This document shows, one piece after another, positions 27,239-36,724 of a stretch of 64,000 nucleotides of DNA. Below the pieces are notes generated by a model. The model had not been told where the DNA came from. It searched no databases and saw only the letters and a program-made list of their open reading frames with translations. The DNA is from Hoeflea sp. (GTDB taxonomy: Bacteria; Pseudomonadota; Alphaproteobacteria; Rhizobiales; Rhizobiaceae). Position numbers and translations under genes: made by a program. The number at the start of each line of letters is the position of its first letter. The stretch's first letter is position 1. Location of the stretch: assembly GCF_002733955.1 (NCBI RefSeq), contig NZ_NVXQ01000003.1:248001-312000 (forward strand), written 5' to 3'.

Positions 27239-27721
27239 ATGACTGCATCTGATCCCGACACCCTTCCGATACACCTGCTTGTCGACGCCGACGCCTGTCC
27301 GGTGCGGGAAGAGGCCGTGAAAGTGGCGCTGCGCCACGGCATCAAGGTGACCTTCGTGTCCAACAGTTTTTTCCGGATCGAGAGCGATCCGCTGGTGGAG
27401 CGCGAAATCGTGCCGGGCAATTTCGATGCCGCCGACGACCGCATCGTCGAGCATGTCACCAGCAAGGCCGTGGTGGTAACGGCCGACATCCTGCTCGCCG
27501 AGCGCTGCCTGAAGGCGGAAGCGGCCGCCGTCATGAGCCATACCGGCAAGCCGTTTACCCATGACTCCATCGGCATGGCCGTGGCGACACGGTCGATCAT
27601 GGCTGACCTGAGGGCCGGTGGCGCGCAGATGGGCGGGCCGGCGCCGTTTTCCCGCCAAGACCGCTCTCGCTTTCTCTCGGCGCTGGACCTGGCGATTGTC
27701 CGGCTCAAGCGGCACGGCTGA
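27239..27721 (+). CDS. YaiI/YqxD family protein (DUF188)
   Basis: 160 residues. HLLVDADACPVREE at the start, the central VVTADILLAERCL and the GKPFTHDSIGMAVATR block are the defining conserved segments of the UPF0178 family, which has a PIN-like, possibly nuclease fold. Molecular function is not established. It stands alone, 86 bases after the MipA-like gene. Confidence 0.9.
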   Translation: MTASDPDTLPIHLLVDADACPVREEAVKVALRHGIKVTFVSNSFFRIESDPLVEREIVPGNFDAADDRIVEHVTSKAVVVTADILLAERCLKAEAAAVMSHTGKPFTHDSIGMAVATRSIMADLRAGGAQMGGPAPFSRQDRSRFLSALDLAIVRLKRHG

Positions 27722-27944
27722 AGCTTTGAGTTCCCCACGCCATTTTCGCAACTTGCAAGACAATCCCACCTGTTTTCCGTTTCTTCTGGACAATCGGCAG
27801 CGCAGGCGTTCAATTGGCCTGGCGACAGCGCCTGACCGTATCCGGATACGCCTTGCCTGAATGTCGGCCTTGAACCAATGGCCGTGGGCAGGTCTTCCGA
27901 TTGCGTCGGACGCAGTTTGCACAGACTTACCGGGGATATCACTC

Positions 27945-28880
27945 ATGGCCTATGTGGACATGCTCAAGACATTTGTGCGCGTTTACGAGTTGGGCAGCAT
28001 GTCGGCTGCCGCGCGCGATCTGCGGGTTTCGGCAGCGGTCTCCTCCAGCCGGATTTCAGACCTCGAGAAAAGCCTCGGCGTGCGCCTGTTCAACCGCACC
28101 ACCCGCAGCCTGCGCGCCACCGCACACGGGGAGTTGTTCTACAAGGGCGCGATCAAGATCCTCGACACCATCCGCGAGGTCGAGGGCGGCATTGCCGAGA
28201 TTACCGCGCAACCCAAGGGGACGCTGTTCATTTCGGCGCCGCTGGCGCTGGGCAAGAAACTGGTGGCGCCGCTGATCCCGGCGTTCAAGGCGGAGTATCC
28301 CGACATCAATGTCAGGCTCAGGCTGTCGGACCGCAAGGTGGACATTGCACAGGAGGGACTCGACGCAGCATTCGTGCTCGGCCCGCTGCCCGATTCCGAC
28401 CTTCGGGTCCGGGCGATCCACGATTTCGAGCGTGTGCTGGTGGCCTCGCCCGGCTATGTGGAAAAGCACGGCATGCCCCGGGACGGCGACGCGATCATCT
28501 CGGACAAGCACAAGTGCCTGTTGCTGCGTTATCCCGGCGCCACCGAGTTCTACTGGAACCTCGTGGTCAACGGCGAAATCCGCCAGTTCCATCCCGAGGG
28601 CTCGCTGGAAAGCGACGATGGCGACGTGCTCACTGCCTGGGCACTTGCCGATTGCGGCATTGCCAGCAAGACCCGTTACGACGTTGCCGCCGAACTTGAT
28701 GCCGGCAAACTGATCGAAGTGGCAACCGCAACGCCACAGACGCAACAGCCCTTCTCCTGCCTGTATCCGCACAAGCGGCTGCAGGACCCGAAGGTCAAGC
28801 TGTTCATCGACCACGTCATCAAGGGGATCCGGTCCGAGATAGACCGGGCGGCAGCTTTAACATCTTCAGGAAAAATTTGA
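27945..28880 (+). CDS. LysR family transcriptional regulator
   Basis: 311 residues from the ATG at 27945 (MAYVDMLKTFVRVYELGSMS); an 84-base longer frame is rejected because the family starts here. The N-terminal winged HTH is at about 1-62 with SAAVSSSRISDLEKSLGVRLF. The substrate-binding domain is at about 90-300. It is a same-strand neighbour of the allantoicase gene (80 bases), but the low specificity of the family leaves its target uncertain. Confidence 0.9.
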   Translation: MAYVDMLKTFVRVYELGSMSAAARDLRVSAAVSSSRISDLEKSLGVRLFNRTTRSLRATAHGELFYKGAIKILDTIREVEGGIAEITAQPKGTLFISAPLALGKKLVAPLIPAFKAEYPDINVRLRLSDRKVDIAQEGLDAAFVLGPLPDSDLRVRAIHDFERVLVASPGYVEKHGMPRDGDAIISDKHKCLLLRYPGATEFYWNLVVNGEIRQFHPEGSLESDDGDVLTAWALADCGIASKTRYDVAAELDAGKLIEVATATPQTQQPFSCLYPHKRLQDPKVKLFIDHVIKGIRSEIDRAAALTSSGKI

Positions 28881-28960
28881 AACCGGACTGCATTCTCCTT
28901 GCATACTATGGGCATTGAAATCCGGGATGCCCATCCCGGACCCATTCGTCCAGGAGAGAC

Positions 28961-29974
28961 ATGATGAGTGAGCACGTGCCGGCGCAACTCCCGGGTTTTG
29001 CCCGCAATTCCGTCAACCTCGCGTCAGCGGGACTCGGCGCCAAAGGCATTTACGTCACCGACGAGTTCTTTGCACCTCTCGAGCGCATGCTGGCGGATCA
29101 GCCCGCGGTCTTCATCGAGGACAAGTTCGACGATCACGGCAAATGGATGGACGGCTGGGAAAGCCGCCGCAAGCGCGTGCTCGGCCATGATTTCGCGGTG
29201 ATCCGGCTGGCAACCGCCGGGCGGATCGACGGCTTCGATGTCGACACGTCGCATTTCACCGGCAACTATCCTCCGGCAGCACGCATCGAGGCCTGCAATG
29301 TCGCGGGCGATCCCGATGACAATACTGAATGGACCGAGGTGCTTGGCACCTCTCCGCTGGGGCCGAACGCGCATCATTACCTCGCCTCGCTGTCCTCGGA
29401 CATCTTCACCCATGTGCGTCTGCACATCTATCCGGACGGCGGCGTGGCGCGGCTGCGGGTGTTCGGACAACCGTTCCTCGACCCGACCCGGGTCGGCGAC
29501 GGCGACATCGAATTGTCGTCCGCGCTGAATGGCGGCCGCATCGTCGGCTTTTCGGATGCGCATTACGGATCCTACCACCGCTTGCTGGCGCCGGGCCGCG
29601 GCGAGAACATGGGCGATGGCTGGGAAACCAGCCGCCGCCGGGTTCCCGGGAACGAGTGGATCGTTGTCGCGCTGGGCGCGCGCGGGGTGCTCTCCGGCGC
29701 CATCGTCGACACTGCCTATTTCAAGGGGAACTTCCCCGACATGTGTTCGATCCAGGCCGCCGACATGAGCGAGTTCGGAACCGATGCGGGAGACGCCATC
29801 ATCACCGCCTCGATGTTCTGGCCGGAACTGATTCCGCAACAGAAGCTTCAGGCGGACCATGTGCATGATCTTTCGGCCCATATCCGGGACATCGGACCGG
29901 TGACCCATGTGCGGCTCAACATCTACCCCGATGGCGGCGTCAGCCGGCTCAAGCTGACCGGGCGGATTGCCTAG
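28961..29974 (+). CDS. alc: Allantoicase
   Basis: 337 residues made of two homologous jelly-roll repeats (about 15-165 and 185-335). Each contains a DDHGKWMDGWESRRKR / ENMGDGWETSRRRV block and a VRLHIYPDGGVARLR / VRLNIYPDGGVSRLK block. It hydrolyses allantoate to ureidoglycolate and urea in purine degradation. AGGAGAG precedes the double Met start. The next gene encodes an NCS2 nucleobase permease, which suits purine or ureide use. Confidence 0.95.
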   Translation: MMSEHVPAQLPGFARNSVNLASAGLGAKGIYVTDEFFAPLERMLADQPAVFIEDKFDDHGKWMDGWESRRKRVLGHDFAVIRLATAGRIDGFDVDTSHFTGNYPPAARIEACNVAGDPDDNTEWTEVLGTSPLGPNAHHYLASLSSDIFTHVRLHIYPDGGVARLRVFGQPFLDPTRVGDGDIELSSALNGGRIVGFSDAHYGSYHRLLAPGRGENMGDGWETSRRRVPGNEWIVVALGARGVLSGAIVDTAYFKGNFPDMCSIQAADMSEFGTDAGDAIITASMFWPELIPQQKLQADHVHDLSAHIRDIGPVTHVRLNIYPDGGVSRLKLTGRIA

Positions 29975-30162
29975 GGCGCAAGAACGAGGGTTGATGACAT
30001 CATCCCCGCGGTTTCGACAAGAACCTAGGGAAATGGCCCATGGACACGCTCCGTCGGCCCGGCATTGGAAAGGTTGATCCAACCGGCAGATCAGCCGGTT
30101 CGCGGCAAAGGGGGGCGGCGGACCGGCATGACAATTACCCCTGGGGAACAAAGGACCAACCA

Positions 30163-31521
30163 ATGGCAGACACTTCAATCGGGACCGCTGAACAGCTGCG
30201 GGACCCGAATTACACGCCACCACTCGCCACCGCCGTGCCGCTGGGCATCCAGCATGTGCTGGCGATGTTTGTCTCCAACGTCACACCCGCCATCATCGTG
30301 GCCGGCGCCGCCGGTTTCGGTTTCGGCGCGCCCGGAGCGGATATCCCGGCACTGATCTACATGATCCAGATGTCGATCCTGTTTGCAGGCATTGCCACGC
30401 TGATCCAGACCGTTGGCATCGGGCCGGTGGGCGCGCGTCTGCCGATTGTTCAGGGCACCAGCTTTGCCTTCCTTCCGGTGATGATCCCGGCCGTGGTCGG
30501 GGCCGGAACCGCCGGGCTTGCGGGCCTGATGACCGGCGTGTTCATCGGCGGCATATTTCACTTCTGCCTCGGCTTCTTCATCGGGCGCATCCGCTTCGCG
30601 CTGCCGCCGTTGGTCACCGGCCTGATCGTGCTGATGATCGGCCTGGCGCTGATCAAGGTGGGCATTGAATATGCCGCCGGCGGGGCGGGCGATTTCAACC
30701 GCTCGAAACCCAGCTGGGGCGGGTTGGGCAACTGGTTCCAGGCGCTGATCGTGATCCTGGTGACACTCGGCGTCAAGTTCTTCACCCGAGGCTTCATGTC
30801 AGCCGCAGCCGTGCTGATCGGCATCATCGCCGGTTATGTCGTCGCCTTCTTCATGGGGGATGTCTCGTTCGGCGGTGTCGGCAATGCATCATGGTTTGCA
30901 GCGCCGATGCCGTTCAAGTTCGGCTTTGAACTCAACTGGGCGATCATCATCGGCATGTGCCTGATGGCGGTGATCTCGGCGATTGAAACCGTGGGTGACA
31001 CTTCCGGGATCACCAAGGGCGGCGCCGGACGCGAAGCCACCGACAAGGAAGTCGAAGGCGCAACCTTTGCCGACGGTCTGGGGACTGCTGTCGCCGGCGT
31101 CTTCGGCGGTCTGCCCAACACATCCTTCAGCCAGAATGTCGGCCTGATTGCCATGACCGGCGTTATGAGCCGCCATGTCGTCACCATCGGCGCGCTGTTC
31201 CTGATCTTCTGCGGCTTCATCCCGAAGGTAGGCGCCATCATCAACACCGTGCCGATCACGGTGCTTGGCGGCGGTGTCATCGTCATGTTCGGGATGGTCG
31301 CGGCCGCTGGCGTCAACATGTTGTCCGAGGTGAACTGGAACAAGCGCAACATGATTATCTTTGCAGTGTCCCTGTCGGTTGGTCTCGGCCTGCAGCAGGT
31401 GCCGGATGCGATGGGCTTTCTCGGCAACACGGCCAAGATCCTGATGACGTCAGGGCTCCTGCCTGCGGCCGTCATCTCGATCGTGCTCAACCTGGTGCTG
31501 CCTGAAACGCTCGACGACTGA
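30163..31521 (+). CDS. NCS2 family nucleobase:cation symporter (uracil/xanthine/urate permease)
   Basis: 452 residues from the ATG at 30163 (AAAGGA 6 bases upstream); the 41-residue longer frame is rejected. It has about 12-14 membrane segments. Family motifs are QHVLAMFVSNVTPAIIV at the start, the IVQGTSFAF segment, the VISAIETVGDTSGITKG block and GLPNTSFSQNVGLIAMTGV. It imports uracil, xanthine or urate with H+ or Na+. The allantoicase gene upstream points to purines. Confidence 0.92.
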   Translation: MADTSIGTAEQLRDPNYTPPLATAVPLGIQHVLAMFVSNVTPAIIVAGAAGFGFGAPGADIPALIYMIQMSILFAGIATLIQTVGIGPVGARLPIVQGTSFAFLPVMIPAVVGAGTAGLAGLMTGVFIGGIFHFCLGFFIGRIRFALPPLVTGLIVLMIGLALIKVGIEYAAGGAGDFNRSKPSWGGLGNWFQALIVILVTLGVKFFTRGFMSAAAVLIGIIAGYVVAFFMGDVSFGGVGNASWFAAPMPFKFGFELNWAIIIGMCLMAVISAIETVGDTSGITKGGAGREATDKEVEGATFADGLGTAVAGVFGGLPNTSFSQNVGLIAMTGVMSRHVVTIGALFLIFCGFIPKVGAIINTVPITVLGGGVIVMFGMVAAAGVNMLSEVNWNKRNMIIFAVSLSVGLGLQQVPDAMGFLGNTAKILMTSGLLPAAVISIVLNLVLPETLDD

Positions 31522-31545
31522 AACCGGTATCGGCCCGAAACAGAG

Positions 31546-31574
31546 AAGCCCCCGGGTTGCGCCGGGGGCTTTTC
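31546..31574 (+). terminator. Rho-independent terminator after the NCS2 permease
   Basis: AAGCCCCCGG (31546-31555), 6-base loop, CCGGGGGCTT (31562-31571) followed by TT and CATTT. It starts 25 bases past the permease stop. The complement has a weaker T-tract and may also serve the convergent epimerase gene. Confidence 0.85.
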
Positions 31575-31619
31575 ATTTGGTCATATCGGTTTGGCCGGTG
31601 GAGTGCCCGCCGTGCTGCT

Positions 31620-32294
31620 TCAGCCTGCGGCCTGGGCTGCCAGCCGGATGGCCGAGATGTTCTGCGCCCAATCGTCTTCGCCTGCGCCGTTGAAGACGGC
31701 CGAGCCGGCGACCAGAACGTCCGCACCAGCGGCAGTCACCAGCGGAGCCGTCGCAGGGGTGACGCCGCCATCGATCTCGATGTGGATCGGACGGTCGCCG
31801 ATCATCTTCTTGACCCGCGCCACCTTGTCGACCACCGAGGGGATGAAGGCCTGGCCGCCGAAACCGGGGTTGACGGTCATCAACAGGATCAGGTCGAGCC
31901 GGTCGAGCACGTATTCGATGACGCTTTCGGGCGTCGACGGGTTGAGCGACACGCCGGCCTTCTTGCCGAGCGCGCGGATCGCCTGCAGCGAACGGTCGAG
32001 GTGTTTGGTGGCCTCGGCGTGAACCGTGATGATGTCGCAGCCGGCGTCGGCGAAGGCCTCGAGATAGGGATCGCAGGGCTCGATCATCAGGTGGCAGTCA
32101 AACACCGCCTCGGTGCGCGGACGCACCGCCTTGATGATGCCGGGGCCAAAGGTGATGTTGGGCACGAAATGGCCGTCCATCACATCGAGATGGACCCAGT
32201 CGGCGCCAGCGCGCATGACGCCCTCAATGTCATCGCCGAGGCGGGAGAAGTCGGCCGAGAGGATGGACGGGGCGATCAGGATGGGCTTGGACAC
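31620..32294 (-). CDS. rpe: Ribulose-phosphate 3-epimerase
   Basis: 224 residues from a GTG at 32292-32294 (codes for the start of [20 protein letters not shown]) with GAGGAA upstream; the longer frame to 32381 is not supported. The (beta/alpha)8 barrel motifs are [52 protein letters not shown] and EIDGGV. It interconverts ribulose 5-phosphate and xylulose 5-phosphate in the pentose phosphate pathway. Confidence 0.95.
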   Translation of the reverse strand: MSKPILIAPSILSADFSRLGDDIEGVMRAGADWVHLDVMDGHFVPNITFGPGIIKAVRPRTEAVFDCHLMIEPCDPYLEAFADAGCDIITVHAEATKHLDRSLQAIRALGKKAGVSLNPSTPESVIEYVLDRLDLILLMTVNPGFGGQAFIPSVVDKVARVKKMIGDRPIHIEIDGGVTPATAPLVTAAGADVLVAGSAVFNGAGEDDWAQNISAIRLAAQAAG

Positions 32295-32476
32295 GGCATG
32301 TTCCTCGGATTGGGAGCGGCCGTGCCTGATGGCCCCGGCCCGTTGCGCAGCGGTTTGCCCGATCCGAAGCGCCAAGGTCAAGCCGACTTTCGATCAAGCC
32401 TGTGCAAAGCCCTGCGGCCTCTTGCCCGAATCATGCTGTTGCGGGCAGGTTTGAACGGCAAGTTCAGGAGCCCGCC

Positions 32477-32869
32477 ATGACCCGACCGCCGATCAGCCAT
32501 TCGATCGTCTTCACCTACACCAGCGATCTCGAACGCGGATCGCGGTTTCTGCGCGAGGTGATGGAGCTGGATTTCGTGGTCGACCAGGGCGCCTGCCACA
32601 TCTACCGGCTGACGCCGCTGAGCTATATCGGCGTGTGCAACCTGCCCGACCGGCCGCAGGGCACGGCGGGCGTGACGCTGACCATCGTGTCGCCGGATGT
32701 CGACGGCTGGCGCGACTTTCTCGAGGCCAAGGGAGTGACTTACGTCTCAGGACCCGAGCACAGCTACGAGTTCGGTGTCTACAGCTCGCTGTTTCATTCG
32801 CCGGATGGCTACCGGGTCGAGATCCAGAGTTTCGACGATCCGGAGTGGGATCAGGGCAGCATCACCTGA
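32477..32869 (+). CDS. VOC (glyoxalase/bleomycin resistance) superfamily protein
   Basis: 130 residues from the ATG at 32477 (MTRPPISHSIVFTYT). It has paired beta-alpha-beta-beta-beta modules. The C-terminal PDGYRVEIQSFDDPEWD holds the metal-ligand Glu typical of the fold, and SIVFTYTSDLERGSRFLRE is the first module. The family covers glyoxalases, dioxygenases and resistance proteins, so no substrate is proposed. It is divergent from rpe and convergent with the dehydratase at 32893. Confidence 0.8.
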   Translation: MTRPPISHSIVFTYTSDLERGSRFLREVMELDFVVDQGACHIYRLTPLSYIGVCNLPDRPQGTAGVTLTIVSPDVDGWRDFLEAKGVTYVSGPEHSYEFGVYSSLFHSPDGYRVEIQSFDDPEWDQGSIT

Positions 32870-32892
32870 CACTGCCCTCCCCTTATTGCTGA

Positions 32893-34107
32893 TCAGAACC
32901 GGATCGGTTCGCGGGTCATTTCCAGGTGCAACATGTCGCCGCTCCAGGGATTGGCCTCGCAGACCGCCTCATCAAGTTCGACGCCGAGGCCCGGTTCGTC
33001 CGACGGGATGACGTAGCCGTCCTGCCACTCGATCTTCTTCTTGAGCACCTCGGCGTAGAAGCCGTCCCAGGTCTTGATCGATTCCAGCACCAGGAAGTTG
33101 GGCAGCGTGGCGGCGAGCTGGATGTTGGCGGCGGCGACCAGCGGCCCGCAATAGCAATGCGGGGCGATTTGGATGCCGAAGGCCTCAGCCATGCCGGCGA
33201 TCTTCTTGGTTTCGAGCAGCCCGCCGGAGCGGCCCAGATTGGGCTGCAGAATGGCCGCGGCCCGGGTTTCGATGACACGGGCAAACTCGTGCTTGGTCAC
33301 CAGCCGTTCGCCGGTGGCGACGGGAATCGAAGTGCCGCGGGCGACTTCGGCCATGGCGCCCAGCTGATCAGGCGGCACCGGTTCCTCGAACCACAGCGGG
33401 TCGGCGGCCTCGATGGCGCGGGCCATGCGGATGGCGCCGGCAGCTGTGAACTGGCCATGGGTCCCGAACAGGATGTCGGCGCGTGTGCCAACTGCCTCCC
33501 GGACAGCCTTGACCATGCGGGCGCAAAGATCGATGTCTGTCAGCAGCGGCTGATGCCCGCCCTGCACCCGGTAAGGACCGGCGGGATCGAACTTGACCGC
33601 GGTGAAGCCCTTGCGCACCGCCTCGATTGCGGCTTCTGCGGCGAGATCCGGGTCGTTGTAGACGTTCTTGTCGCTGTCGGTGGACAGCGGATCGGCGCTG
33701 CCGGAAGCAGGATAAAGATAGGTGTAGGAGCGAAGCCCTTCATGCACCCGGCCGCCGAGCAGCTTGTGCACGGGCTGGCCGGCCTCCTTGCCGATGATGT
33801 CCCAGCAGGCCATTTCCAGGGCCGAGCAGCAGGCCATCATGGTCATGTCCGGGCGCTGCGAGAAGCCCGAGGAATAGCAAAGCCGGAAGAAGTTCTCGAT
33901 GTCGTGCGGATCGCGGCCAACAAGATAGCGGGCGGCGACATCTTCCATCAGCTTGGCGGTCAGGTGCGGATCAAAGGCCGCGTCATAGGCTTCGCCATAG
34001 CCGACGACGCCACCGTCGGTGACCAGCTTGACGAACAGGAAGTAGCGCCCGCCGGTCTGCGGCGGCGGGTTGGCCACCACGAAAGTCTGGACATCCTTGA
34101 TCTTCAT
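32893..34107 (-). CDS. Enolase-superfamily sugar-acid dehydratase (galactonate/mannonate dehydratase-like)
   Basis: 404 residues. Barrel residues are K172 in VKFDP, H217 and Q219 in FGTHGQF, E241/E242 in FEEPVPP, E267 in ATGERL and H317 in APHCYC. The KxD plus GTHGQ arrangement is closer to D-galactonate/D-mannonate dehydratases than to the classical DxN type, so the general base may be His217. It probably dehydrates a hexonate or pentonate to a 2-keto-3-deoxy acid. No partner enzymes are adjacent. It is the third enolase-superfamily dehydratase of the window. Confidence 0.83.
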   Translation of the reverse strand: MKIKDVQTFVVANPPPQTGGRYFLFVKLVTDGGVVGYGEAYDAAFDPHLTAKLMEDVAARYLVGRDPHDIENFFRLCYSSGFSQRPDMTMMACCSALEMACWDIIGKEAGQPVHKLLGGRVHEGLRSYTYLYPASGSADPLSTDSDKNVYNDPDLAAEAAIEAVRKGFTAVKFDPAGPYRVQGGHQPLLTDIDLCARMVKAVREAVGTRADILFGTHGQFTAAGAIRMARAIEAADPLWFEEPVPPDQLGAMAEVARGTSIPVATGERLVTKHEFARVIETRAAAILQPNLGRSGGLLETKKIAGMAEAFGIQIAPHCYCGPLVAAANIQLAATLPNFLVLESIKTWDGFYAEVLKKKIEWQDGYVIPSDEPGLGVELDEAVCEANPWSGDMLHLEMTREPIRF

Positions 34108-34292
34108 TACGCTCTCCGGAACTTCATCTCAATCGGGCGCAATCGATCAGGTCTTGATGTCAAAATCCAGCCTCCTGGCGTTCATTCCCGGTCATTTTTC
34201 GGGCTCAAGACAACCTTCTTCGCAAGGATAAGCATCGGGCAAGCTTGATCAGGCAGGATTGCTCCAGCCAGAGCCTCAAGTGAAGAAGCTAA

Positions 34293-35495
34293 ATGATCCA
34301 ACTTTCCATCTGTCTGCCCACACGCAACAGGCAGAAATACTGCATTGAAACGATCCGCGCTCTCGCTGCGAGCGATGCAACCAATTTCGAAGTCCTCATC
34401 GGTGACAACTCCGATGACGGTTCGATCCTGGCCGACTTCCTGGCAAACGAAATCGACGATCCGCGGTTTCGCCTGATCGGCCCCGAGGAAACCGCGCTTG
34501 CGATGGTCGACAACTGGGAACGGCTGGTCGGGGAAGCGAAGGGGCGCTGGCTAACAGTCATCGGCGATGATGATCACATCGATCCACGGCTGGTGCAGTT
34601 GCTCAAATATTACGAGCGCAACTACAAGGGTGTCGAGGCGGTCAGCTGGGCGCGGATGAGTTTCAACTGGCCTGACAACCGTCCGAAACCCTCGCTGTCG
34701 GTCGTCCCAGTCGCTCATGACACCTATGTCGCGTCGAAATCGGTCGTGCAGGACCGGCTGTATCGCTGGAGCGAAGGCACCAAACGCCCACGCGTGGGTT
34801 TCGGCATCTATCATGGCGCGGTTCGCAAACCTGTGATGGAGCGGATCAAGCGCAAATACGGTGGACGCTATTTCGAGCATCCCGTGGTCGATTACGAAAG
34901 CAGCTGCAAGATTATCCGGGAAGCCAAGGTCCTGGTGCACTGCCAGCGGCCGTTCTCCGTGCTTGGAGCCTGCAATGCCTCCAACTCTGCCGGAACCAAA
35001 TCCCGCGAGACCATGACCAAGCGGGTCGAGACGTTCAAGGCGGAAACCAAAGGCAAGGTCGACATGGACGACCCGGTATTCCCGTTCCCGATCAGCGATC
35101 CGGGCGCTTCGATCTGCGCAGCCATCGCATCGACGACATACTGGTTCTGCCGCACCTATGATATCGACCTCACCGGCTTTCCCGAGAACTTCGCACGCGC
35201 GGCCATGGACGAATTGGGCGGTACCATTGTCGAAGAGGACTACAAGCTGAAGAAGGCGTTTTTCGAGCGCGGCTTCGAGGCCTGGGAGGGCGGGAAATGG
35301 CGGGACCTGTTCAAGCCGCATCCATACTGGGGTGACCGCTCTCACAATGAACTCTGCGGTGTTCTGCGAGACTATCTCTACATCCGCGAAGACGTGCCGC
35401 CCTCGGCAACGCCTGCAGAATTCTACCACTATGGCGAAGCGATGATCATGCCGGTCGAGCACGTTGTGTCCGGCGCCCGGGTGTTTGCCCGATGA
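34293..35495 (+). CDS. GT-A fold glycosyltransferase family 2-like protein (paralogue 1)
   Basis: 400 residues. The N-terminal GT2 nucleotide-sugar domain (about 1-200) has SICLPTRNRQKY, LIGDNSDD and the DxD-type motif DDD at 92-94 (VIGDDDHIDP). The C-terminal half has no family I recognise. It shares the layout and many motifs of the next gene (FGIYHGAVRKP, GRYFEHPVVDYESSCKII, NASNSAG). It opens a seven-gene plus-strand island; its stop overlaps the start of the next gene by 4 bases (ATGA). It probably adds a sugar in surface glycan synthesis; donor and acceptor are unknown. Confidence 0.85.
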   Translation: MIQLSICLPTRNRQKYCIETIRALAASDATNFEVLIGDNSDDGSILADFLANEIDDPRFRLIGPEETALAMVDNWERLVGEAKGRWLTVIGDDDHIDPRLVQLLKYYERNYKGVEAVSWARMSFNWPDNRPKPSLSVVPVAHDTYVASKSVVQDRLYRWSEGTKRPRVGFGIYHGAVRKPVMERIKRKYGGRYFEHPVVDYESSCKIIREAKVLVHCQRPFSVLGACNASNSAGTKSRETMTKRVETFKAETKGKVDMDDPVFPFPISDPGASICAAIASTTYWFCRTYDIDLTGFPENFARAAMDELGGTIVEEDYKLKKAFFERGFEAWEGGKWRDLFKPHPYWGDRSHNELCGVLRDYLYIREDVPPSATPAEFYHYGEAMIMPVEHVVSGARVFAR

Positions 35496-36667
35496 CCCGC
35501 CTGACCATCTGTATCCCCACCCGCAATCGCCAGCGCTATGCAATGGACGCCGCACGTCACATGCTGGCCTCGAAGCGGGATGACTTCGAGGTGCTGATCG
35601 CCGACAACTCCGATGATCCGGCTCCGCTTGCGGGCTTCGTTGCCGAGCAGAATGACGACCGGCTGCGGTTGCTGCCGCCTGAGGACAAGCCGCTGGCGAT
35701 GCAGGACAACTGGAACCGCATGCCGGACCAGGCGCGGGGCGAATGGATCAGCATCATCGGCGATGACGATTATCTGGATCCGGATCTGTGCGAAGTCCTT
35801 AGACTGACCACCCAGCGGTTGCCCAATGCAGACGCGTTGACCTGGGGCCGGTCCTATTTCGTCTGGCCCGAAGCCCGGGCACATCGGGAGATCACCCGGA
35901 TCCCGACCGGAAGCCATCTCAGGCACATGGAAAAGAAGGATCTCATGCGCAAGATGTTCTTCTGGGAAGATGCCAAGGACCGTCCGGCCTGTCCGTTCGG
36001 GATCTATCATGGCGCTCTCAAGAAAGAACTGCTGGACAAAATTCGGGACACCTTCTCCAACCGCTATTTCGAACATCCCAATGCCGACTACGACAGCATC
36101 TGCAAGACGGTGATGATGGCAGAGATGTGCATCTATTGGGAACGGCCTCTATCCGTGTTCGGCGCATGCTCTGCTTCAAACACTGCGGGTTTGCGCGATA
36201 CCGCCGTCGGCATCGAACGGATCCGGACCGTGCGCGAGGAAAACAACGGCTTGCTGGAAGCGGCCGACTTTCCGTTTCCAGTCGAGCTCGGGATCACCTC
36301 ATCGGTTGCACACGCCATGGAATGGTTCAAGCAGCGCTACGGGATCGAACTGAGCGGCTGGGAAGAAGGCTTCATCAAGGCCTGTGCCGGAGACTGCGAA
36401 AGCCAGAACGATCGCGCGCGGTTCGAGGAGAAAAAGGCGGGCTATGCTGCCGCGATCAAGCAATGGCGTGGCGCGCAGGCCCTCAAGCTTTTCAATCCGA
36501 CCTTCAAGTACCGCCCGGACGTGCCCAAATTCATGGGGCATGCCGAAGATCATCTCAATTTCGACATGGGCCTGGGAAACGCGCAGACGGCTGCGGAGTT
36601 CTACCACCTTCTCAACGGCATGCTTTTCCCGGTGGATCTGCTGGAGAGCCGTTTGAATGACGCCTGA
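35492..36667 (+). CDS. GT-A fold glycosyltransferase family 2-like protein (paralogue 2)
   Basis: 391 residues, similar end to end to the preceding protein: TICIPTRNRQRY, LIADNSDD, DDD at 91-93 (IIGDDDYLDP), FGIYHGALKKE, NRYFEHPNADYDSICKTV and the closing AEFYHLLNGMLFPVDLLES (compare AEFYHYGEAMIMPVEHVVS). This implies a tandem duplication followed by divergence. The two may act in sequence or as a heteromer. A 57-base gap with CAGGAGA precedes the dioxygenase gene. Confidence 0.85.
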   Translation: MTRLTICIPTRNRQRYAMDAARHMLASKRDDFEVLIADNSDDPAPLAGFVAEQNDDRLRLLPPEDKPLAMQDNWNRMPDQARGEWISIIGDDDYLDPDLCEVLRLTTQRLPNADALTWGRSYFVWPEARAHREITRIPTGSHLRHMEKKDLMRKMFFWEDAKDRPACPFGIYHGALKKELLDKIRDTFSNRYFEHPNADYDSICKTVMMAEMCIYWERPLSVFGACSASNTAGLRDTAVGIERIRTVREENNGLLEAADFPFPVELGITSSVAHAMEWFKQRYGIELSGWEEGFIKACAGDCESQNDRARFEEKKAGYAAAIKQWRGAQALKLFNPTFKYRPDVPKFMGHAEDHLNFDMGLGNAQTAAEFYHLLNGMLFPVDLLESRLNDA

Positions 36668-36724
36668 CACGGATCAGCGCAGACCCGGCGCTGCGCCTCA
36701 TCACATCTCTTCAGGAGACCGGCA

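Noticed and set aside
32926-34248. 440-residue plus-strand open frame
   Set aside because: Antisense to the enolase-superfamily dehydratase; no recognised motif.
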